A stretch of 64,000 bases of DNA from Lycium barbarum (lineage: Eukaryota; Streptophyta; Magnoliopsida; Solanales; Solanaceae), in contig NC_083345.1 of the NCBI RefSeq assembly GCF_019175385.1, positions 11,695,205 through 11,759,204 on the forward strand. Direction: 5' to 3'. Made by a program: the position numbers and the translations under genes. Shown one piece after another: positions 56,939-64,000 of this stretch. Position 1 is the stretch's first letter. Each line of letters opens with the position of its first letter. The notes below the pieces were generated by a model, which had not been told where the DNA came from, made no database searches, and worked only from the letters and a program-made list of their open reading frames with translations.

Positions 56939-58085
56939 CAGAGGCAGATTCAGGATTTGGAGGTTAGGGGTGCCACGTGACATTGCTATTTACAAGGTCC
57001 AAATAACGTAAATATTTGGTCGATCGGTTTGATCAACTTTGGGCTTGGGTTCAGGTTATTTATTTTTCGATTTATAAAGACAAATCGGGCAAACGAAAAA
57101 ATTAATTAATTATGACAACTCAAACAATTACTATTATTTTTAATAGTATTAGTAATTAATATCATAAATATATATCGTCCATTTATAATTGCACTCAACA
57201 AGTTTTCATATTCTAAAAAAACTCAATGATGATAAAATTATTTATATTATATAAATACTTCACGCTTTATGTAACAACTAAATCTAAAGACGTCAAAGAT
57301 CTTCACATACGAAGTCATATTTAAAAGTATCGACCGACAGTAATAAAAAATGTAAAGAGGCTAAAGAAATCAAATGGAATCCAATCTAGTTTTCATGTCG
57401 TCTTTTGTTGCAACATTTTATTCTGTAAATTAAAATCTTCACCAAGATTTAAACTATCACGATTAAACTGATTGTTTAATATGCATCCAAATGATTTAAT
57501 TAATAGACAAAGAGTAAGAGAAACTTACTGCATGGGTTTCTGAAATTTTGACGAATAGAGAGGAGAAAAATTGGAGAAGAGAAAACTTGTTGAAATAAGA
57601 AAATTACTCCATTTTCAGGCCTAAAATTAAACAGAAAGAAAATAAGTCAGCAAAATTTAACAAAAACAAAAAAGGTCAACGAAAAATAAGTTTAAAACTT
57701 GTAAGATATGAAAGACTTGATAGTAAATACGATATACTCGTATTAATGTATTTGAACATCATCCAACCCATGGGCTGTTGGATAAGGCAATTGGCTTCTG
57801 ACCAGGTGATTGTGGGTTCGAAACCTGGCGCAGGATAAGTTTTGCAGGAGAAGCTAAAAAAGCAGAATAAAAAGATGTAACTTATCGTGTTAAAGCGGGA
57901 TCGAACTCACGTCCTTTAGAGGATAACTTAACTACTTACCACTAGCACTATGCTCTGCTTTGTGGCTACGGGTGGCAAGAGAAATATATAATGGATATCT
58001 TATACACATATACATATATACAAAATTCCGAAGGAGGAGTCCGGGTGGCGTGCCACCCCTACCCACGTACATAGATCCGCCCCTG
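56939..58085. mobile_element. hAT-like element inserted in the Copia integrase
   Basis: The ends are CAGAGGCAGATTCAGG and, inverted, CAGGGGCGGATCTATG, followed inward by TTAGGGGTGCCACGT / GTAGGGGTGGCACGC. The target duplication is GTCTAGTG (56931-56938, 58086-58093), 8 bp. No transposase. It carries two tRNA-like stretches. Confidence 0.85.
57770..57840 (+). other. tRNA-like (Arg-UCU-like) relic in the hAT element
   Basis: It reads GGGCTGTTGGATAAGGCA (A-box-like), a short stem-loop TTGG-CTTCTGA-CCAG with TCT at the anticodon position, and GTGGGTTCGAAACCTGG (B-box-like). The acceptor stem and T stem do not pair well, so it is a tRNA-derived relic or SINE head and not a working tRNA gene. A second A/B-box-like stretch lies in the opposite orientation at about 57887-57960 (B box GAGTTCGATCC on the minus strand). 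Confidence 0.5.
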
Positions 58086-60636
58086 GTCTAGTGCACCTCT
58101 AAATTTTTGGGGTGAAGCTATTTTAACTGCTTGTTATGTATTGAATCATGTGCCTCATAAAAAGACTAAATTAACACCATTTGAGTTGTAGAAAGGTCAC
58201 AAGCCAAATTTGGATTATTTAAGAGTTTGGGGTTGTCTAGCTTATGTAAGGCTAATGGACCCCAAAAATTTTAAGTTGGGTAAAAAAATTACTACTTGTG
58301 CTTTTCTTGGTTATGCTTCAAATAGTACAGCCTATAGATTTCTTAGTCTTGAAGATAATATACTAATAGAATCAGGTGATGCTATTTTCATGAAAATAAA
58401 TTTCCATTTGATTCTAAAAATAGTGGGGGTCATAGGATTGAAGAAAATATTTTATCACTACCTAATTCTTCTAATTTTGTTTTGAAAAATAAAGAAAATG
58501 ATGATTTTGAGTTAAGAAGAAGTAAAAGAGCTAGAGTAAAAAAATATTTTGGTCCTGATTTTTATGTTTTTAATGTTGGGGATGATCCTCTCAATTTACA
58601 AGAAGCTTTATCTTCACATGATGCTATTTTTTGGAAAGAGGCTGTAAATGATGAAATTAAATCACTTATTTCAATAAAACTTGGAAGTTAGTTGATTTAC
58701 CACCGGGTTGTAAAACAATTGGGTGTAAATGGGTCCTTAGAAAAAAGTTAAAACCCGATGGTTCTATTGATAAATATAAGGCTAGACTAGTTGCCAAGGG
58801 TTTTAAACAACAAGAAGGCCTAGAATTTTTTGATACTTTTTCTCCGGTAACTAGAATTACATCCATAAGACTTTTAATTGCTATTGCTGCAATTTTTGAT
58901 TTGCATATTCACCAAATGGATGTAAAAACTGCTTTTTTAAATGGGGATCTAAATGAGGCAATTTATATGGAACAACCCGAAGGTTTTATTGAAGCAGGCC
59001 AAGAAAGCAAAGTGTGTAAACTTACTAAATCCCTATATGGCTTGAAACAGGCACCAAAGCAATGGCACGAGAAATTTGATTCCTGCATAATTGAGAATGG
59101 TTTTAAAACAAACGAGTGTGATAAGTGCATTTATCATAAGTCTTGGAATAATTCACATGTTATTGTTTGCCTATATGTTGATGATTTATTGATCTTTGGC
59201 TCAAACATGAATGTTATTAGTGAAACTAAAAATATTCTTAGAAGCCATTTTGACATGAAAAATCTTGGTGAGACAAATTTTATTCTTGGAATAAAAATTA
59301 CTAAAACATGTGATGGAATTTTCCTTGACCAGTCACATTATGTTGAGAAAATTTTGAAAAAAATATAACTTTCTTGATTGCAAGCATGTTGTAACTCCTT
59401 TTGATTCAAGTGTTCACTTGTTTCCTGTTCAAAGTGAAAATGATGTGATAAATCAAAAGGAATATACTAGCTTAATTGGAAGTTTGAGATATGTGACTGA
59501 TTGCACTAGGCCTGATATTGCGTGTGCAGTTGGAATACTTAGTAGGTTTACAAGCAAGCCAGGTAATAAACACTTGCATGCCATAACGAGAGTTATGAAA
59601 TATTTAGTTGGTACAAAATCTTATGGCTTGTTTTATAAAAAATATCCTGCTGTACTTGAAGGCTTTTCTGATGCAGATTGGAACACTTTATCTGGTGATT
59701 CGTGTTCTACCACTGGAAATTTTTTTACGTTGGCAGGTGGTGCTATTTGTTGGAAATAAAAAAACAAACTATTATTGCTAACTCTACCATGGAGGCTGAA
59801 CTAATTGCTTTAGCTTCAGCTAGTGAAGAGGCGAATTGGTTGAGAGATTTAGTATTTCAAATACCTTATTTTGAAAAATCAATTCCTCCTATTTTAATTC
59901 ATTGTGATAGCACCGCTGCGATTGGTAAAGTTCAAAGCCGTTATTACAACGGTAAATCCAGACCTATGAGGAGAAAACACAGTACTGTGAGATCGTATTT
60001 GACAAGTGATACCATTAACGTTGATTATGTCAAATCTTATGATAATCTTGCAGATCCACTAACCAAGGCCTTGTCAAGAGAAAGGGTCTGGAGCACATCG
60101 AGGGGGATGGGATTAAAGCTCATAAATTCATGAGTCGTATATGAAGAAACCCAACCTGGAGACTAGAGATCCTATAACCAGGTTCAATGGGAAAAACGAA
60201 TCATATGATAACTTATTGAGAAAAATGCACCATTTTATTTATTCCCTCCCTATGGTGTGAGTGCATTATTCTGTAACAGTCCGTGAAGGTTGAGTTTATA
60301 AACTCTTAATGAAATTCTGTAACTCGTATGATTGGGATGTTAAGTTACAGAAGCATCATAGACAGATTTCACCTATGTTAGTGTGGAAGTAGGCCACTTC
60401 CTATGAGAATTGGGCTCATTCTCAAAAGCACTCATGAAATCGGGATAACACAAGGCCGTAATGTGCTGGTTGTGAAAGCTCATGTCAACACCTTGATTAT
60501 TATGTGTGAGCAATAATTCTTTATTTCCCTTAAGCAGTCATAGTTCAAGTCTGAGACCACAACGGCTCTGGAGTAAAGATTATTGTTTTACTAATTGGAG
60601 GTTCAATGCAGAGCACACCTTCATTATGCATAATAA

Positions 60637-61407
60637 ATTCAGACTTCTCTATAACGACATTCGCGTATAACAACACCTCTCTATAACAACTAAGATTTTT
60701 CGGAACCGGTCTTTTATCTTATATTTTAATTCTCTATAACAATATTTTACTTATAACGGCAACGACCAACTTTATGACAGTACGCTCTTTGTAAAATTAC
60801 TCCCCATATAACAGCTATCTGCTTTTTCGGGTAATATAGTAGTTAATTATCTTTATAAAAAATAGAATATATATGGTTAGCAATAATAAGTGTATAGATT
60901 TTGATCAAATAGTTAATTTGATACTTTAATATATTATATTTATGACAGAATATTACATATGAATACATATTTGTAATCTAAGAATATCATTGTCTTCTAT
61001 AACTTATTTAATATACACATGAATATAATTGTTTTATTACAATAAATAAAAGAGCTTCATGGAAAAATATTTAATTTGATATTTTAATGAACTAGATTTC
61101 TATAGTTTTAAAATGTCTGTATTAGAGCTTAAAACTTTATACATTCAGTTATGAATTTATTGAAATTGTATTAACTTTCTGAAATGTTTAGTTAGTGAAG
61201 TATTCATATCTTTGAGATTTAAATTTTAAATAATTTGTTATTTTTACAACATTAAAAATAAAAAGCATAGGTTTTATGCATCTTTTTTGCCTATAACAAC
61301 CACATATTATTTTAATGGCAAATGATGTTATAGGTGTATAACAACAACTCTCTATAACAGCCAAAAAATTTCGGACCCAACGATACTGTTATAGAGAGGT
61401 TTGACTG
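60637..61407. mobile_element. MITE-like element before the Copia 3' LTR
   Basis: The left end CAGACTTCTCTATAACGACA and the right end inverted, CAGTCAAACCTCTCTATAAC, match imperfectly. Both ends carry several TCTCTATAACA / TATAACAAC repeats and CGGAACC / CGGACCC. The target duplication is not clear. The AT-rich centre has no coding potential. Confidence 0.65.
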
Positions 61408-61463
61408 TAGTCTCTCTTCAACTAGTAGACTCTCTTATATTAATATTAAAATGATTGGGGGAT

Positions 61464-62103
61464 TGATAGACCTTTGGGGCATTTTAATGTTAAATATATT
61501 ATATTAAATTGCCAAGTTCATTGCATAAGTGTCCATAAAGTTGCAGCATTACCATTCACGTTCTAGGCCATTAAAAAGGATGAATCTTGGTCTTTATTTT
61601 CTTTGTAACCTCCTCTCATAACTCACCCACATTCATCCTCTTTATGTGTGTAACTTATATAACCTCTAAATAATAATTCTTCCATTTATCTACCAACTTT
61701 ACTACCCTATTCATATCAAATTAATTCAAGGATGATTTTTCTAGCTATAAATAGTTAGTCATCCTTAACTTGTGGGGTGTAGAGAAAAATATATATATAT
61801 TGGAGAGTTCTTGAAAAGTAAGGAAAAAAAAAGAGTTTATTAGTTAAAGAAAGGTGTTCTTCTTTTTGGTGGAGCTTTGGACTCAACATCTTGTCTAGAG
61901 TTTGTTGAGCTATACGACGTGATCGGGCTGTTATATCCTGGAGGGGACAAGTCAGAAAGATTACTGCTGGACCGGTAGATTTGCTGCAGTGGGCTTGAAT
62001 CTCCTTAAAGAGAGCGAGATATCTGTGCCTCAGCCGAAGATATTTTTATTTCTTCATTTTATTTTTCAATTGTAATTGTAATTTCATTGTATTATCACCA
62101 ACA
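61464..62103 (+). repeat. 3' LTR of the nested Copia
   Basis: 640 bp, same length as the 5' LTR, with scattered single-base differences. Confidence 0.95.
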
Positions 62104-62185
62104 GTTTCAAAATATTTTCCCAAGATAGAATATCGTGCTGATAACATGTTATAAAATAAAGACTATAAAGTAAAACAAAAAAAAA

Positions 62186-62569
62186 AACAATTTCTCTTTA
62201 AAAACACTTTTCAAAGCTTGTCCAAACGCAAATTGTTGTAATACTATTAGTAAAAACTATTTTTTAAATTAACTAATCAAACACATATAATTACTCTCCA
62301 AAAGTACATTTCCGGCCAAAAGTACGTTTTCGGAGATTACTTCTGTCAACATATATATGTAATATATATATATATATATGTAATGGCTCATTTTCTTCAT
62401 TTTTATTAATCTTCTTTTGAGGTCCTTCATGCATTTTGAAAAGGAAATAAGTAAAACATTGTGTGTTGTCGACTGTCGAACATTCAATAACAAAAGTGTC
62501 TCTCTTCTCCTATGTAGATTTATGGTATTAATATACTATGATTCGAATTGAACATATAATCTTCGCCTT

Positions 62570-62572
<3 letters not shown>
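62186..62572. other. non-coding AT-rich stretch
   Basis: No gene seen. Contains a short TA run (62346-62381). Confidence 0.4.

Positions 62573-62638
<66 letters not shown>
62573..62638. repeat. (TA)n microsatellite
   Basis: About 33 uninterrupted TA units. On the minus strand it directly follows the 3' end of the adjacent SINE, so it may have grown from the SINE tail. Confidence 0.95.
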
Positions 62639-62639
<1 letters not shown>

Positions 62640-62750
62640 AGAATAGGGGTAGGGGAATGGAGAAGAGGATTACCAGGTGGAGAATCAAACTCTCACAGAC
62701 ACGATAAAAGTTTAAATGGCCAATCAACTGACCTACTGAGATCTCATCTT
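62640..62750 (-). mobile_element. tRNA-derived SINE
   Basis: On the minus strand it reads GAGATCTCAGTAGGTCAGTT (A-box region), then TTGGCCATTTAAACTTTTAT, and GTGAGAGTTTGATTCTCC (B box, about 62679-62693). This resembles the tRNA-like head of the TS/SolS SINEs of Solanaceae. It ends at the TA microsatellite. Target duplication not found. Confidence 0.65.
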
Positions 62751-63128
62751 CGCTTTATATACATTGAAACAAATATCATTTCCCCGGCCTTAAAATATGA
62801 AAAGAAAAATAGAAATTTAAGTTCACATTTTAGTCCAATTTACTTTTCAAGCGTAAAAAAATAACTTTCTGCTGGCTAAAACATTTTAAAATGTAATGTC
62901 ATTATTCTAATATGAATAGTAAATATACTTACCATATGGGCTGATCTAAATGCCTAAACTTAACCTTTTTTTTTTTTCAAAAAAGTAAATTAATTGCTTA
63001 AAGACCCAAATTCAATCAAATTGACTTTTAAGTATTCTTAGACCCAAATTCATTCAAATTGAATTTTAAGTATTCTTAGTATGTGGTAAGATTTTTTTTT
63101 TTTTTTGTTAAACAGATATTAATATAAG
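62751..63128. other. non-coding interval
   Basis: AT-rich. A short direct repeat (AGACCCAAATTCA...ATTGA.TTTTAAGTATTCTTA) occurs at about 63002-63040 and 63041-63080. No gene supported. Confidence 0.4.
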
Positions 63129-64000
63129 CTAATTAGCTGGCAAGGCAGCTCCATTGTTTGCTGGAGAAAACCTCTGATTTAATATATCCAAAATATTAGT
63201 AGAGTCTAAAATTAAATTATCAGTACCAATATTACATTGATGAATAAATATGGTAAAAGTAGTTCCTTCCATGTCTGTCCAAAAACTTCTATTTGCATAC
63301 ACCGGAGGAACAACATTCACTTTGTAGCACCAAAAGATTGCCCCTTCACTCCCTCATTAATTAGAGCACCTGATTCTGCTCCTTGTACACATGCCTGATA
63401 TGCAAATTCCCTAGCCCCGTCATCATAAATCTGCATTCAAGAATCAAAGCACTGTTATCATGGCCTTTGTCAATCATGAGAATTGCCTCTGTTGAATCAC
63501 TCTCTACAACAATTGGTGTTGGGCTCATCCAAGCTGCTATGGTAGGGCCTTCCAAAATTATTGCAATTTCAGTGTGGGTGTTTGTGGCAATGGGAAGGCT
63601 TTTTATGAACCCAACTATCCAGTCTCCATTTTTGTTCTTAATTACCGCTCTCAGACCCCTAGCCCCTGGGTTTCCTTTGCATGCCCCATCAGTGTTAAGC
63701 TTGTATTGTCCTCTATCAGGGGACATCCATTTTACTTTGATGGTCAGCTTGGGTTTTGGAATAAGGTTATTGCTGATGAGTGGTGTGTATTCCATGGCTT
63801 TTGACCAAGTATCTTTGTGATTTTTGAGGTCCTTTCTATGGTTGAACTGGTTGTTGTTTCTAGTGAGCCAAACCAAAAACAAAAAGGGATGATGTCTTTC
63901 CAAAGCAAGGAGGAGTCAAATTTTTTGCTCTTGATGGATTCTAGAGTGGTGCTCCAATTATTTGAATTGAATATTATCTTGACTCCTAGGCTATCAGGTT
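63129..64000 (-). pseudogene. plant RNase H-like domain, LINE-type remnant (partial at right edge)
   Basis: On the minus strand: WKDIIPF, then after a shift VWLTRNNNQFNHRKDL, KWMSPDRGQYKLNTDGACKG with the first catalytic Asp, then GNPGARGLRAVIKNKNGDW, the second acidic site THTEIAII, and VVESDSTEAI. The end, HVYKEQNQ, is followed by a further shift before a segment such as MNVVPPVYANRSFWTDMEGT. This is the RNase H fold found at the C-terminus of plant LINE proteins and in many stand-alone relics. At least two shifts make it a pseudogene. The body continues beyond 64000. Confidence 0.75.

Larger units (their letters stand above)
55026..60133 (+). pseudogene. Copia gag-pol polyprotein, interrupted
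   Basis: Gag starts [19 protein letters not shown] at 55026 and soon meets a shift. A long gag frame follows, ending in the zinc knuckle [13 protein letters not shown] where one base is lost. Protease: WWDDSGANRHVC. Integrase: an HHCC remnant (FWHARLYH, CEACSKAKI), then HTDICELEG and FIDDFSKYTYVF. It is split at 56939-58085 by a hAT element and resumes at NFWGEAILTACYVLNHVPHK. RT: CKWVLRKKLKPDGSIDKYKA, QMDVKTAFLNGDL and CLYVDDLLIFG. RNase H: DADWNTLSGDSCSTTG with a stop (TGGAAATAAAAA) before the NSTMEAELIALASASEEANW continuation. At least five shifts or stops, so the element is defective. Confidence 0.9.
54369..62103 (+). mobile_element. plus-strand Copia element nested in the minus-strand Copia
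   Basis: LTRs 54369-55008 and 61464-62103, both 640 bp, TGATAGACCT...CACCAACA, with target duplication GTTTC (54364-54368, 62104-62108). A purine tract AAAATGATTGGGGGAT (61448-61463) precedes the 3' LTR. The pol order protease, integrase, RT, RNase H is that of Copia. A hAT element sits in the integrase and a MITE-like element sits between pol and the 3' LTR. The youngest large element of the nest apart from those insertions. Confidence 0.95.
49684..62185 (-). mobile_element. minus-strand Copia element, split by a younger Copia
   Basis: Its 3' LTR is at 49684-49899 (plus-strand end TATTTACAACA), preceded on the minus strand by the purine tract GACATCCAAGGGGGAG (49900-49916). Decayed internal sequence covers 49917-54368 and resumes at 62104. 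The PBS motif TGTTATCAGCACGA is on the minus strand next to a 5' LTR truncated to about 40 bp (62147-62185). The left border is approximate and no target duplication survives. Related to the 8.9-14.1 kb element. Confidence 0.75.

Noticed and set aside
57770..57840. functional tRNA-Arg gene
   Set aside because: Acceptor and T stems do not pair; a relic.
63383..63820. 145-codon plus-strand frame
   Set aside because: Antisense shadow of the RNase H remnant.

Overview
The window is plant nuclear DNA, most likely from a Solanaceae species. It is AT-rich, its genes are split by many introns, and its tRNA-derived SINEs look like solanaceous families. It also holds Copia and Ty3/gypsy LTR elements, hAT, Mutator-like (MULE) and Stowaway elements. 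I cannot name the species. Family assignments come from motifs read by eye; no search was run.

The host-gene content is one duplicated block carrying a JmjC histone demethylase gene of the plant KDM3/JMJ25-IBM1 type next to an LSM5 gene, both on the minus strand. Copy 1: the first three exons of JmjC-A (219-2014; the rest lies off the left edge), about 22 kb of transposons, then a truncated LSM5 pseudogene (25.5-26.3 kb) whose intron remnant ends near 28.37 kb. Copy 2: the complete JmjC-B gene (11 exons, 30639-43818) followed by a second broken LSM5 copy (45058-47689). JmjC-B splices with consistent phase into 778 residues, yet two of its three expected iron ligands are replaced (HxD to HYG, and the distal His to Tyr). 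It therefore looks like a catalytically dead but coding-intact family member. Four further exons (28508-29901) are phase-compatible with a splice donor inside its last exon and would add a coiled-coil tail.

Transposon layers: JmjC-A intron 1 holds two SINEs, one with a 14-bp target duplication and an empty site in the paralogue. A 3.4-kb MULE with a 9-bp target duplication (2791-6195) encloses a solo gypsy LTR. A hAT element lies at 6841-7725 and a decayed Copia element at 8866-14097. A dead MuDR transposase gene (17802-22701) is split by a 2.6-kb solo LTR. A chromodomain Ty3/gypsy element (37905-43419) fills JmjC-B intron 1. The right third is a nest: a minus-strand Copia (49.7-62.2 kb) contains a plus-strand Copia (54369-62103), which contains a hAT element (56939-58085) and a MITE-like element.

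The two strongest leads are the ligand-less JmjC-B protein with its optional tail, and the inner Copia element. The latter lacks the usual initiator-Met primer site and instead has, 3 nt after the LTR, 15 nt perfectly complementary to a segment of its own LTR, as in self-primed retrotransposons.
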